From Platycnemis pennipes (lineage: Eukaryota > Arthropoda > Insecta > Odonata > Platycnemididae), in assembly GCA_933228895.1 (NCBI GenBank), contig OW121856.1, forward strand, positions 19,733,805 to 19,797,804: 64,000 bases of DNA, read 5' to 3'. How positions within the stretch are numbered: the first letter of the stretch is position 1; every line of letters begins with the position of its first letter. Made by a program: the position numbers and the translations under genes. The notes beneath the pieces are model-generated. The model searched no databases. It was not told where the DNA came from and saw nothing but the letters and a program-made list of their open reading frames with translations. Positions 31,890 through 45,379 of the stretch are shown here, piece by piece.

Positions 31890-34800
31890 ACATGCAACCA
31901 TTAGCAGGCATAATAAGGCATGTAGTGTGGGGAGTGCTAGGCCTGACTCATTTCTTCTTCACCATTCTAGCATGACTCGGGTAAAGAACTTCTACAAATA
32001 TGTAAACATTACTAACAATTATTCTACAACAATAACCAACTCTTCTCGTGCCTGACGCTCGACTGTAACCACTTATCTCTATCGGAGCATGTTTACCCTA
32101 GCGCATGGCTGGCAGGATCCATTGTAGATCGAGACGTCAAGTATCAGATTACAATCTGGAATTTCCGCCGCCCGGCAAGTGACACCTCACCATTTGCATT
32201 AGCGATGCACCCAGGACCAAGAGTAGATTATGAGGCGCATAGGTCTAGAAGGATGCCAAGAAAACCTCGGTTACGTCGACACGCAGACGAGGCCGAGAGG
32301 AGACGCCACCCGGCGCCACATCTGTGGCCCGATTCGGGCGCCGCCTTTACTCCCCCACCCCCACGATTGGAGCTCACTTAACGCATTGCACTTAACGGAA
32401 TTGAGCGTACGACATCCGAGAGACACCTTCAGTGGCCGTCGCAGGAGCTCGCGGCGATGGACGTAAATTATCATCAAACAACACATAGTACGGAACTAAA
32501 AATACCCGTTTAATCTCGAATTACGTTGCAGGATGACTAAAATTAGGCTCATACTGAGGTAATATCACCCAATGCCAACATTATAAACAATGCTCGCATT
32601 TACGCTGGATATGGAATCACTCAACGACTTCTCGACTACTTACAAAGCACGCCTGATATAGCGCCACGGCAGTCCCCTTCCTAACCGTGAGTTAACTCAC
32701 CCCGAGACAAATCGCATGTGTAAGCGCCGACCTGTTTGTCTCAATCGCGGGCCACTCCCTCGCCAGCAACATTAAACTTGACAGGGCGTTAATCGTTATC
32801 GCGGTAAATAGCCAGCCCGAGGAACTATCACAGCGGGTGATTTGAAAGGTATCACTCTCTGAGCGAACACATGTCCGCAAGGGCCTATACTGAAACGAGT
32901 CATTAAGGTGCTGGAAAAAAACCTAGCGCAAAACACTATATCAGGACAGATTTAACAGAGGATGGACCTCACAAGAGAAATAAAGCACAGCCAATACGTA
33001 ATTACTTATAAATTTCCCATATCCTTCACCCCGTCTATCTTACACACTTTTTCCGAATCTCTAGTGCATATCAATTCCTAACAAACGTCAACCAAAAACA
33101 CTCACCAAGCCTTCAAACACCTCTCTCCTTAACCAAAACAAGGCTGCTTTCTAGCCCTAACAGGATATCTATTTACTTGTGCATAAACGATACCTTCAAA
33201 AGTTCTACTGCCTATCCGTTTCACCTCCATCCTATTCGCGTAACTTGATGAAATGCTCGATTTTGGAGAAGGGTTGATTAAATTTAAAAGAAAGCTGGAA
33301 CAGGCTTCGATAGTAGAATGGTACAGGCCAGGAAAATACACTGGTACAGCGTACATGAGATGCCCGAGGTCTTGAAGCATATATTACACGTACGTGAACA
33401 TTAAATATAATGTGGGCAGTACAACGTTTGCAGTTTAACTCAATCCATGAAATTTTATTCTAACACTCGACGCCATATAAGGTCGAATTTATTCTTAATC
33501 GATGGATAGTAATGAATAAGCCTCTCCTATTTTGCGGCTCTACCCTTCCTTAGAAAAGGGGGGTATCATCAAACCCCTCCCCTTCAAACTTCCACCCAGC
33601 AGCTATTACTTCGCCTTCGACAACACAGAACACTACCGCCCGTTCTAATCGCTCGATAAGGAACCAGCCCACCGATAGTCCGGCACCACCGCGAGGGAGC
33701 CCCAAGCACCGCGTGGTGGGGGAGGAGGAGGGTGGGTCGCCGGAAGACCAGCTGCCAGGCCCCTGCAGAGGGGGAATTCGCAAGGGGGGTGGGGGAGGGC
33801 CCTCAGACAACCTTGCAGCCTTCGTTCGAGTTACGCGGCTCTGCAGACGGGGGTGTGTGGAGGGGGCGGGAGAGGGGCCCTCTCTCGACGCTCTCCTCCA
33901 GCCAGGAGGGCCCTTCCGCCCACGCCGAAGGATGCGGGACACAATGGTGGGGGGAGCAACAAAAAAAGAGGAAAAATAAAAGGGCTTCCGCCGGCGGGCC
34001 GCTCCAGATTGCCACGGACGCGCAAGGCCACCTCGTCGACATTCGGGAGCAGTGGCATAATCGAGGCAGCGAGGGCCTGGAAACCAAGTGCCCAACGGGG
34101 TCAGGACCTCATCCAAAACGCTGAGATCCAAGAGAACTGAATGCGAGGGTAGGCTCATGAGTTCAGTTGTGCATACCGAAGACTACTAAAAGTTACACCA
34201 CCAATGCACAGATTACATCGTTCAATAATACGCACGTACTGGGGTCTCGTCATGTAATCCGTCAAGACGACGACTCGGTGACAAGATCTGGAGGAGGTAG
34301 GAACAATAGTGTTGAGAGGGGATGTGGATCCACTGATTGTGTCGCTCCGAGAGTTGATCTCTCTCTGTTTGCCGCTGCTCAGCGCACCAAAGACATGTGA
34401 ATAGGTAACCTGAACACAGCACAAGAAACTCTGCGTATTGTCAACTGACGCTGTCGTCATCCCCAGCCGGCAATTGCAGATACACCCCTGCGCTGAGCCG
34501 TAAAATTGACGCTGTATGAGAAATAACAGCAGCTTCCCAAGAAAATACCCTAAGAACGAACGAAGCATTGCCATACCATAGTGGGAGTATGTCTAGGGAG
34601 TTTACATCCGATGTACATACATGGGGTTACGGTCATTATTTCGAACTTGTCCTAGGAAATAAGGCTCAAGGGCGAAGAAGGCCTTCGTGAGTGACTCGCG
34701 CCAAGTAATGGGACGAATATCCCGCATATACGCTACCTACACCCGCCGAGGTGTGGCTGCTTCCACAGCCTCCCTGATGTCACGAGATTAGTAGCACTGG

Positions 34801-36560
34801 GAGGCTCAAACCCGAACCAACTACCGAATGTTTCTATTGACTCTGAAGGCAGCCGAAGGACGCTGCCTTATAGCGAACAGAATTGGGTGTGAAACAAGAA
34901 ACGCCCCTTCCGAAATTCTGAAGGGAGTGACGAGGGAGGGCAAAGACTCCACGGCAAAGTACTCGTGAAACGCCAAACAATACCTCACTACGGGTGGAAA
35001 CAGGCCACAGAACTGCTCTTGGGGGAAGCAAGCAACGAAAGGCACCTCGAATTAATACTTCAATGATACGAATTTCTCAATAAAATGCAAAAAAATAAAC
35101 ACTACTACTGCTGGTAGATATATTCAAAAGATGAGTTAGGCAGACACTCCAAATTCATTTCCAACATTTTTTCTGAGAAGAACATGAGACAGGATCACTG
35201 CTTGCCTCCGCCTCAAATATACGTAACTAACTCCTACGTAAAATTATCCTTAAGCTGGCGAAAATCATCACCCCTTACCTCTTTCTTTTTTAAGGAAATC
35301 AATCATTTATTGAAAGCTTAAAACGGTGCACATACTTTGCATTACACTTTGCCATTAGCATTATTTCCTGAAACTAATTTCATGCTCAATCAACCCTCAC
35401 CCCGCGTATTTTATAGACGGGGAATGGGATCTCCAATATTTCGGCCAATCCCGGATTATCTCCAGATCACGGGATAACCTCTACTTGTACGCTAACGAAG
35501 ATACAGAGAGTAAGAATGCGTGTAAGCAATATCCAGCACAGTTTAGTCATCGGCGCCAGACGAGCCCATATGGGCGCAAACCCACGGCAGCGCAAGAGGG
35601 GGGAGGAGCCTGCCTCCCCTCCGGTGTGGGAGTGAGACGGGGTCACGCACGTGGGGCAGGAGCGCTGCAAGCGCCGCCTCGCCCCTCACGGCGACATTAA
35701 AATGAAAACACGCACGAAACCCCGGCGCCCAATGACACGCGCCTACCTCGCTGTAGACGCCAAGCAGCGCCGACGACAACACGCGTACCGTATCGCACGC
35801 ACCGAGAGAGGTCCACCCACTCACACACCCCTCCCCTCCCCCCCAAAACTAATCATAACAACCCGTCGCCCCCACCCCCTCCTTTTCCCCGGGAGAGAGA
35901 TGTGGCAACGCCGCGCCCGCCGGCCGATCGCGGCGCGGCCGGCCTGGTGGATCGTGGACGATCGCAATGCCAAGAGCGCGGGTGCAACGCACGAGGGAGC
36001 GGCATTCCGAGCGCCGCTGGCCACCGCACCCGAAGGATATGATGCTCTCCGTCTCTCGAACCGCAGGGAATCGATCCTTGGGCGATGTGAGTCACACGCT
36101 CTCCGAACGCCGGAGAGCGTCCCCCAGTGATGACAAGGGAAAGAACCGTTATTTGCATGCGTAATGAATCCCGACACCTTCATCGAAATATCACCAGGAT
36201 ATCCTACTGCTGCACCGGCATACAATATAGTCTAGCACAGTGCAGTGCATGACTGACACGTAGTCAGTCGAAGGCTTATACGCACAGCATAAATGGTGCA
36301 CATGACCTCTCTACAACGCACGCCTCCGTCAACTAACAGCGAGGATTAATATCAATAACCGGGCATAGCGGATAATGCACGAATCACAAAAAAGTATGAG
36401 CGGTGAGCGTAACTATTACGCAGTTAACCCAAACTCACCAGTCCCTCCGCAGGACTGTCTCCCAGCGTTGAATACTCTGACACTATACTTAGTTGGCTTC
36501 TAAAGGCCGGCATAAATAAAAAAATAGCTCGAAATAGACTTTTGTATGTACATTTATAAA
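31890..36560. other. Intronic sequence with GC-rich islets
   Basis: GC-rich islets lie at about 33660-34070 and 35570-36020, where ORFs up to 202 codons (33550-34158, minus) overlap others on the opposite strand. None shows a known domain. The rest is unassigned. Confidence 0.5.
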
Positions 36561-36567
36561 AATTAAA

Positions 36568-36885
36568 TTACACCACCCAGGGGTTCATTAAAAAATGATC
36601 ATGGACGGGACGCCATATTACCATGATTTTTAGAACTAATCCCAAATGCTCAACGTTTAGGATATTCTTCAGAGATCACCGGCGGAACGCTTCAGGAAAT
36701 ATCCTGTGATATACGCAGGAAAACTACAGTACAGCTTACATGTCTTACGATAATTTTCCCTTAACTTCAGACGGGTTTCGTGCTAATTACTTCTTTGAAC
36801 CCCGCCACAGGCGGAAGGATGCTCGAATCTCACGATAAGTCCACGCTAACGTTAAAATCACGATTTTTTCCATGAACCGGACGGG
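36568..36885. repeat. Dispersed repeat X, copy 2
   Basis: Shares AATGCTCAACGTTTAGGATA, ATACGCAGGAAAACTACAGT and CTCGAATCTCACGATAAGTC with copy 1. The two matching blocks are contiguous here. Confidence 0.6.
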
Positions 36886-37369
36886 AGTCGTGCCTACACT
36901 GAACTACACGAAGAAATTAATTAAACTTCTCGAAGACAAGGGAATTGCATCAACGATGAGGTAGGACAATCATGCCGAAATGTTCCAAAACAGTGGTTCC
37001 ACACCGCATGTGCCACGGTACGTCAACGTTCAGGGAAAAAAACGAGGGCTCTACCTAACATTATCTCCGCGAGATTGAGGGAGCATAAAAAATGTTAAGC
37101 GGGACCAATCTCTGAATTGGCCACTAACGCCCGAGAGATGGTGAAAGTAATCAAAGCACTTTCTTCCAACCCAAGGATTAATTTCTGTAAAGCGCCGATT
37201 ATCCATGGTAATGTAGAGGAAGCTCTGATCTAATAAATTTTTAAAAAGTTTAACATGGGTGCCCAAGGATTATATCATCAATCTGATGGGTGTCGCCAAC
37301 ATACAAATTTGGGAATCTACAGCATTTGCAAAAATAACTTCATATCCAATAGCAGAAATACGAGTTATC

Positions 37370-37605
37370 AATGGATACAGTCAGCATAGGTAGTTGCACG
37401 ACAGTATAAGGACTTTATGCTAACGCAACTGTTAGGTTTCCTCATACTCTGTATGCTATTTTTATCTTTTAAATTAGGTAAGTTAAGACTAGTATATTAT
37501 TGCTAATGCTTTTTAAATGCATGATATGTAATGCATGTTTGGTGTGAATTCACCCCTTGCCACAAACCTTTATGGTGGCTTGCAGGGTATTATGTAGATG
37601 TAGAT
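37370..37605 (+). mobile_element. LINE family A 3' end
   Basis: TTATCAATGGATACAGTCAG, AAGGACTTTATGCTAACGCA, GCATGTTTGGTGTGAATTCA, TATGGTGGCTTGCAGGGTAT and a TGTAGATGTAGATG end. Both the tail and the 3' microsatellite are well preserved. Confidence 0.8.
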
Positions 37606-37609
37606 GAAC

Positions 37610-38600
37610 TGAAATCTACTAGCGGAGATCGGAGCGCGAGTGCATGGACAGTACTCAAGAATCTAAACAAAGTACAGATGGTGCTACCAGGGTCACGTGA
37701 CGGGAACCTGTGGGAGGGGAAGGCTCGGCAAGGCACTATGGGATAGATCACGGCAGCTGGTGGCAGGCAAACTGGTCGACAGAAGAGACCCTTCGATGTC
37801 AACGCCAAATGTACGCTATGAGGAAGCGAAAATGTAAACATACAAGGTTCACCGTAATCGCATCACTGAGGAAGACATTTTTGAACAACTGAAAACGGCG
37901 GAAACAGTTGTATTGGAATATTGGAACTAAAATTTAACAAAGCCCAGAGGATCAAGATATAGTAGGACATTAATCCGGCTTTTAAGACGGGAGCAAAAAG
38001 TCAAAGAACGCCAATTGATACGCTTAGTCCGTGGCCCCCACTGACATGAATTATTTTGAGGTTCAAGACACTATGGGACCTGCAAAATCGAACGATGTTA
38101 CAGGAACACGTGAACACAAGTCTACATACTTGTTAAATTTCAGACAATTAGAAAATTCCTACAAAACGCACCAGTTTTAGGCAGTGCTGCAATACTATAA
38201 TTGCAAATCAAATACATGTAACGGAATTAATAATAAAATTTCAACATTTATACATATTAATCCCCATCAATCACACGCCGGGTCATCACGCCCTAGGCCA
38301 ATTATCCAGAGCTGGACACGACGGAGTCGGTCGTCGTCATTCCCATTAAGACCCGTGGAAAAAACCCTGAAGACCTCCGTGGATATGTGACCTGGGGGAA
38401 ACCTTCATCGACATTGTTAGTTCTGGGTTGGGCAGATGGCGTATGGCGAAATGGAGCGGATGGCATTTCGAGAGAACATCAGCCGCCCCTTTCCCACACC
38501 TTGTTTCATTTGCTGGGAGGGAAGATAGCACTATACTAATATACTTATCACAGTTACACAGAACGATAAAAAAAATGTGCATGAAAACTTTTGCACACAC
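37610..38600. other. Unassigned intronic sequence
   Basis: No recognisable gene or repeat. Confidence 0.5.
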
Positions 38601-38637
38601 ACTTGATGAAATTAAGTAGCATGCACCAACGAGAGCT

Positions 38638-38922
38638 GTGACTGTAACAGAATGCTTTTGGTTGAAACTCGAGGAAACAAATCCTTCCGATCCTAAACTA
38701 CGTTTCCACTACGCAAGTGGGACAACATATATGGCCTTTTACATTTTACAACTTCCTAAGAGCAAAGAGTTCGCCGAGGAATTAGTACAAGGCGAGTTTG
38801 CAAACCGTCAAGGGGATATTCGTAGCGACGAGTTAGCCCGACCAAAATTAAGACTCACAAAACGCGCAGAAAAAACCATTGACTGTGAAAATATCTTACC
38901 GGAGCAAACCACGGTGAATTAA
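38638..38922 (+). CDS. Uncharacterised 94-codon ORF, possibly a mobile-element remnant
   Basis: The frame begins MTVTECFWLKLEETNPSDP, includes RFHYASGTTYMAFYILQLPK and a basic/acidic second half, and ends QTTVN. I recognise no family. Downstream (about 39005-39325) there are further frames rich in charged residues, such as MKEEKILCVIRPDTELVSKN and KADGELFIKGKQLTLTRCSV, which might be parts of the same broken ORF. It lies inside the MEX3 intron on the opposite strand to MEX3. It may equally be a chance ORF. Confidence 0.2.
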   Translation: MTVTECFWLKLEETNPSDPKLRFHYASGTTYMAFYILQLPKSKEFAEELVQGEFANRQGDIRSDELARPKLRLTKRAEKTIDCENILPEQTTVN

Positions 38923-39329
38923 AGACGCCACTGAGGTACAGGATCACACGGCCACATTAATACGGCTCTCGTTAGAGCACAAGGACAGTATCTCATTGCT
39001 AAGAGCATGAAAGAGGAAAAAATCCTTTGTGTCATCCGCCCGGATACAGAACTGGTTTCGAAAAATGGCAAAACTTGCAATTAATATCCACAAAGGAAAC
39101 GGGAAACATTCGCAATATTAAAATGTTTCATCAGGACAAAGGAAATCAAGTTATATGAAAAAATTGGCGGTCAAGGTTCCACTAAAGCCGATGGCGAGCT
39201 CTTCATCAAAGGAAAACAACTAACCTTAACTCGATGCTCTGTAATAATGCATGATGACATGCGACGAAAAGCAGTGGCTATCAAATCCATGAAAGCAAGT
39301 GCACGTAACACAAGCAGCTAATATGAAAT

Positions 39330-40880
39330 GAAATGACAGGGTGAGACCAACGGCCGCTAAGTGAGTAATGATGTAAGTAGCAGACGCTGGCCAAGCGTTG
39401 CCGAAGCGACAGACGAAGAGAGTTAGCGCACCGGCCGGCAGAATGGCGCTGGCGCCACTGTTTGTTTACATTCCAGCCATCACCACGTTACACGCAGTTT
39501 AAACCCAAAATAAACATGTTCTGATGCCGTTCACCAAAGTACCAAATAAGACCCTTCGGATGGAAATCATTTCAATAGCATTAGCAACGATTACTACAAG
39601 GAAGCAGCAAAGCCTGGGCAAAATGCAGCAGCAGGAAGGATATTTATTTGAAGGGATGTAGAAATTTCCATTTGGCATTGCTCAATACAAGTATTAATAA
39701 AAATAATATCACAAAATAATACTTCCCCTCCACTTAAATCCGAATCTTAGTTTCTGACTTATCCCTTTCCCCCCGGCCATCCGACACACTACAGTTGGTT
39801 GTGCACATCGGCAAATGTGAATTACTCCCAATCAGTGCCAGTGTAAAGATGCGCCTAAAAGTATTGGATGCTCACACTTCTCAAAAGCCGTGGCCGTGAT
39901 CATAGACACTTCGAACTAACTACTGCATCAATGCGGAATTCCGAGTCTGTTAGTACGATATTATCATAGCTTCCAACCCCAGCGAGATCTGTACGTTAGT
40001 CTACCATTTGGCCATGAAACAAAAAAGAGCAAGGAAAAAATGAACTCCAGTTTTGAATACATAAGGGCCACTATTTACAATCTCAACTACACTACGTTTC
40101 TGCTGCACAAGTCTTAACTGTCATGATGCCAAAATGGTATACAGATACTTCCCAGCCCCACCTAAGAGGCAATACCACTTCTGCAGGTAGAATTTGTACA
40201 TCAATTTGAGCAGAAACAGAGATGTTAGAGAAGTACTCAGCAAAAACGAGACTGAGGTTCCTAAATTCTGAATATGGCCCTAAGTCATCGACGAAACAAG
40301 GGTGTGTCCACCATCTACCAACAACAAGCCGCCTTGCAGCCAAGTCTTAAAAAGAGAGGGGAAGAGAGGCGTCGAAAGACAAGAGGAGCGCGGTCAAAAC
40401 ACGCAGAGATGTCGACGCTCTCCTGTCTTGGGAGGCAAGGCCGGAGGAAGGAAGGGGGAGCCGCTAGACCGTGTCGAAGGTCAGGTTGAAGGATTCGAGA
40501 GGCAGTGGAGGGGAAAAGAGCGGCGGAGGCAGGAGAGGTGCTCGGCCAACTTCAAGGCGAAGGCCCGGCAGCGCGTGCACCAGCATCGGAGCCACACTCC
40601 TCGCGAACCGACAGGGCAGGCGGGGGCGAGGGGATCGCCCCCGCTGTAGTCATGGCAACCGTCTTCTGCATACATGTTGTGGGGACCAACGACGCGTGCG
40701 ATCGGGCCGGGGACACAGCTAGCAGCGGACGGTGCGCTACGGGGGCAGGGCGACAAACTCAGCTCCATACTTTAGAAACGCCACATCCACACAACCTCCT
40801 GCCAACGACCAACTAAGCATTTAGCTACCTAGGACTTATGTCTATCATGTTTCCATGCAGTAGCAGCATTGCAGCTCTTA
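39330..40880. other. Intronic sequence with GC-rich islet
   Basis: A purine-rich, GC-rich islet lies at about 40340-40740 with overlapping ORFs on both strands. Nothing else is recognised. Confidence 0.5.
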
Positions 40881-40884
40881 GTTA

Positions 40885-40935
40885 AATGCGAGTTTGGTAA
40901 TCTTCAACCCCTGCCACATACCCTCGCAATGGCAA
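40885..40935 (+). mobile_element. LINE family A 3' tail
   Basis: GAGTTTGGTAATCTTCAACC, CCTGCCACATACCCTCGCAA. It lies tail-to-tail with the next copy. Confidence 0.6.
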
Positions 40936-40937
40936 AA

Positions 40938-41010
40938 CATCTACACCTACGCGATACCCTGCAAGCCACCACGAGGGTGTGTGGCAGGGCACTGGCAGAA
41001 ATAATCTGCC
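40938..41010 (-). mobile_element. LINE family A 3' tail
   Basis: Plus-strand ACATCTACACCTACGCGATA, GCAAGCCACCACGAGGGTGT, GTGGCAGGG, then a small CTGCCAGT-type hairpin. Confidence 0.7.
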
Positions 41011-41044
41011 AGTGTGTGTGATCTTTACTAAAGAGGCATAAATA

Positions 41045-41285
41045 CTGAACTGGAGCGTGTGCAGCGAAGATTAGCACGATTTGTCATGATAACTATTTAT
41101 GCATAACCAGTCCATTAGATGAACTAGAATGGGAATCATCATCATACCGCAAGTTCACACGTAAACAATATATATACTAGAAATCTCTATAAATACTACA
41201 TTCAATAGTTCAACGATGCGGTTAAAAATATTTAGCCAACTCCCACTTACTATGGTAGACTGGACCACGAAAAATAAAATTACAC
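41045..41285 (+). pseudogene. LINE family A ORF fragment
   Basis: The plus frame NTELERVQRRLARFV followed by decayed sequence with AACCAGTCCATTAGATGAAC and TATGGTAGACTGGACCA matches the C-terminal ORF. Confidence 0.7.
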
Positions 41286-42524
41286 GAAAAGTCACGAAGG
41301 TCGAAGGCCCTCGCGAACCATGCGTGAGTTTCAGGTCATTTGAAAGGAGCTCCTGAAAGAGGACACTAAGCTTCTTCCGTCCAGAAAAACACTTGGACTA
41401 TAATAAAAATATCACCCCCCTTTTAGCACAATTGGGACTACTGAAGGTATATGTTGAAAATGTTTTTACTGTTATTATTGTTGTTGAAATATTTTTAGTC
41501 CATGTGTACGTACAGTATTATATAAGAGACAAAAAATGATTATCGCAAAAATAATAATTAAGTAGTACCTTAAGTATAAATATTCTGTACACGAACAGCA
41601 AAAAATACAACATGGGCAAGAGATAGATTAAAATCGTTAACTTTATTTGCGGCCGCCATATTTTTTTCTGAAAATCAAAATCTAAGAGAGATTCTAGTGT
41701 ATGAAATTGGCACTGTCAATGCGGAAAATTCAAAATCAGTCACGAACATTCATAGATGGATACATCAGTACATATTCCGGGGGGGAAAGCTACCTTCCCG
41801 AGGGACTTACAATCGGTTGTCTACATATTTGGACAGGGGGACTGAAGAGGAAACGTGAAACAATAACGTACACCTACCAATCACAAAGGAGGACCAAAAC
41901 GTTGAAAACCATAAAGCACCCCTATCGAAGCATCTACACCTAATTCTAAATAGGCTTCATAACGTGGGTACGAGATAACAAGAACATAATTAACGACGGG
42001 GTAATTCGAATGGCGGGAGTCTGCGGGGGAACATCGATTCGCGCGAGGCGGACACTGCTGCCCAGAACTCCACCCCGCAAGAGGTGGAGGAAATGACGTA
42101 ACGCAGGAGCCGGAAACGCCACCGTCACCTCTGTTTACATGGCGCTCACGTCGCATCCAAATGAGAATATCGCCGCCACTATTTATAATCTGCCGAGCGC
42201 GCACAAAGCCCCAGACTATTGAACTCCCTCGGGGGAACGATCCATCATCGAAAGAAACCGTATTCCGGAGACATCGATAGAACCCGATCATTCAATAAAA
42301 CATTACGAAGAAAACTACTGATCCTGAAGAGAATCCTAACCTACAACCAAACTGAATTCAAGCGCTATTATACTCCTCATAAGAGATCAAAATTCCATCC
42401 CAGCGACTGAATTCGCACCTCTTCTAAACACTGTTCCTGAATTTCTTCGATAGTGGACAGGACGCGCACACTCCATGAGTCGACATCCAAATGAAGCTTC
42501 GATTACGCTGTGAGGCAGCATTTC

Positions 42525-42975
42525 CACTGATGACACTAAAATATATTTGACAACACCCACTTTTTATGGTAGACAGTACCATAATCATAAAAGTATTATG
42601 GACATTACATTATGGTGGCTAGATAGCACTACCGACAATTTCAACATGCCCTTTCCTCGTACAAATTAGGGATATGAATGGCTGTAAATATATCCAATAG
42701 TATAAATACAAGTTAACTCGTGGATAACCTAGGTAATTGAACGTTGGTTTAAGGACTTCAAGCTAACCCAACTAACAGTATGTTTTTGCATGCTTGCTTT
42801 GTTATTTTTCTCTATTTTAAAAATGTGAAGTTCACTCTAGAATATAGTTACTATACCATTCTCTGCATGATATTTAATTTATGTTTGGTATAATTTCAAT
42901 CCCCCCTCCCCCCGCCACAACCCTTTGTGATTGCTTGAAGGGTATTATTCGATGTTTCTGATAATTCGGAGCCAG
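42525..42975 (+). mobile_element. LINE family A 3' fragment
   Basis: The decayed ORF end (TTTTTATGGTAGACAGTACC, CCTTTCCTCGTACAAATTAG) is followed by GGTTTAAGGACTTCAAGCTA and a tail with CCCGCCACAACCCTTTGTGA and TTGAAGGGTATTATTCGATG. Confidence 0.75.
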
Positions 42976-42979
42976 AATC

Positions 42980-45290
42980 CCTCTCAAGATAGTGCCATCA
43001 CGAGAAGAGCTATCATAAGGGAGGACTGCCATTTAGGTGGAGGACAATAAAGCCGCAATTAATACGCAATTATCAGTTTACCCTAGCAAGAAAATATCAG
43101 AGCATCTCTGAGCCCCAACCCTTCCTCCAATGTTTAAATATGCTTCTCCAGCATAACCGTTACTGGATAAACCACCCTAAAAAATATTACGAGCACTGCA
43201 ATGCACGGCGACAAGCGACCAACCGCGATCCCTGAGATTGAAGAAGGCAAGAGCAACAACATGGAAAACTCAACCCTTATTTCAAGTCACGTCATCAGAA
43301 TATCAGCACTTTCTCCTCCTTAGTACATGGATCGAAAGAACCACACTTTGGGCCGTCTGCGAGAATAACGTTCTCAGAGAAAGTCATTTCCTACGCCTTG
43401 AACGACCAGTAGGGAAAACACTTTTTTCCATAAATCTTAAAGAGGTTATTAAGTAAGCAGTGCATCAGCGCCCACACCTATGATTTCATTCCATTGCCCA
43501 AAGCGCCGGTGCAAAAAAACCTTTTAATCCAGACTACAATGACTTATGCCAAAAACGTAGAAATGAAGGACATCAGGAAACACCTGAGGAAATTTAAATA
43601 AGCAAGCTCGACAATATTTTAAATATGATTCCAAAATCCTTAATGGATTCTCATGCGGGATTCTACGCTCCACTGCCAAAAAGACTGTTTACGAAGCAAC
43701 CCTGACATTATTTAACCGACACTGTAGTCAGATTGTCCCCAATTTAAAAAGTATTGTGCGTCGATTGTCCGCTTAGCTATTAGGCGATTAGCGATGCGAG
43801 AGGGGTGGGAGGCCCCGGAGACGCCGGCGCCAAGAAAAGAACCCAGTGCGACCAACCAGCGACATCTGTACTCAGCGTTCTGCGGGCACCTCCCCACCGC
43901 CACGAGTACCAACAACCGAATTAAAATGGCCAACTTAACAAAGGGAAGCAAAAACGAAAGCAAGCATGGACGACGCCAATACCCGATGGTAACTCCGAAA
44001 GGGGAAATCTGTAAGAAATGCCGCAGCCAGATTAACCACTCGTGTCTGTAACTGCAAAAAACCCACATCCACAGTATGCAGGACACCGAACGAAGCAAAA
44101 TTGACCGACAACGAATAGAACGCAATTAACGCTGGAAGGCCGGAATCACAATTCCCAATACACAGCCACAAAATAATATGGGCACATGTGCGCGTACTTA
44201 ATTAACGAAGTTCATCACGACATTCTCTGAGAGCTTGACCTTGAATTCACATCAGCACACGGACGCTGATGCGACTCCAAGGTCCACTCATGGTTAATTA
44301 GCATAATAAAAGGAGAGGTCAATAATTTCATTTGTCACGCAACACCTGACCACCGACGGCACTAAGCTCATACTTTTTGTGACAAAATTCCCACAAGAAC
44401 GTAACAACTGGACAAAAAAATCCACTGCATATGCCTTTCTGCTAGAGACAGCGATGCTCCCGAACTACGCGACAACAAAGGAAGAACGAAATACCCTTCC
44501 GGCCCACCGCGTCAAAACACAGCACATAAGCACTGGAGGGGAGGGGGGAAAACTAGTAGCAGTGGCAGCTATTCAAGGCGCGAGACCATCAGAGGTCTTT
44601 AGGCTTTGGTTATAGAGGTAATTGAAAATTTGAACACGTAGGATTGTAGGGGACTGAGATGAGGTGTATTGAAACACTGCGTCAGCGTCTCTGAAACGCA
44701 AAGGCGTCTCTGAAACGCAAAGGCGTCTCATCCGACTGACGGCACACTGCACTTTAAGATCGCTACACGCACTGCACCCTATGCTAGATTGACCGGCAGT
44801 ATGCCTCTCACCGTCGCTATCAGGACAATATGAAGCCACAGAATGTGACATGGCAGAGGATATCATTTCCTTGCTATGCACCAAAACCTCCGTCTGGACT
44901 TCGGCGGGCATGAAAGAGGGCCTACGCTTTCTTGGAGATTTAATATTTATATATACTGGTGTAAAGCTTTAGGACTTCGTATTCCATGAGAACGAGTCGT
45001 CATTTAAACGCATTGTTCAAGCAATTGAGCAACTTAAGCTACACAATGATAAAATATTAATCGGCAACAGTTATCTCAGCATGCTCACACCAATCCCAAA
45101 ATATCAGCACTGACAGTGAGGTATTGATTCAGCCACTACGAAAAACAGACATTCCAACACTCGAAGGCGAATTATGAAACACACAAGGGGGAAAACTTCT
45201 ATGTAGCTTTGTAGAAAGTGATAGCCTCTTCCAAGCATTGTTTATTACGGCTAGAAACAAGTTATGTAAAAGAGAGGAGCGTCAATATGA
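42980..45290. other. Unassigned intronic sequence
   Basis: No recognisable gene. A small tandem repeat at 44685-44729 is listed separately. Confidence 0.5.
44685..44729. repeat. 19-bp tandem repeat, 2.4 copies
   Basis: The unit GCGTCTCTGAAACGCAAAG starts at 44685 and 44704, with a partial third copy at 44723. Confidence 0.85.
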
Positions 45291-45294
45291 AGAG

Positions 45295-45372
45295 GTTAAC
45301 CGATAGATGAATCGAGCGGAGGGCCGCGTCAAACTAATCCTAGGATTGTAGACCGATGATGATGATGAGAAA
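45295..45372 (+). mobile_element. LINE family B 3' end
   Basis: The frame KRLTDR, stop, IERRAASN leads into GCGTCAAACTAATCCTAGGA, TTGTAGACCGATGATGATGA. This is the C-terminus plus GAT-repeat tail of family B. Confidence 0.75.
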
Positions 45373-45379
45373 CAAATAA

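Noticed and set aside
33550..34158. 202-codon minus-strand ORF
   Set aside because: It lies in a GC-rich islet with equally long ORFs in other frames and on the other strand; no recognisable domain.
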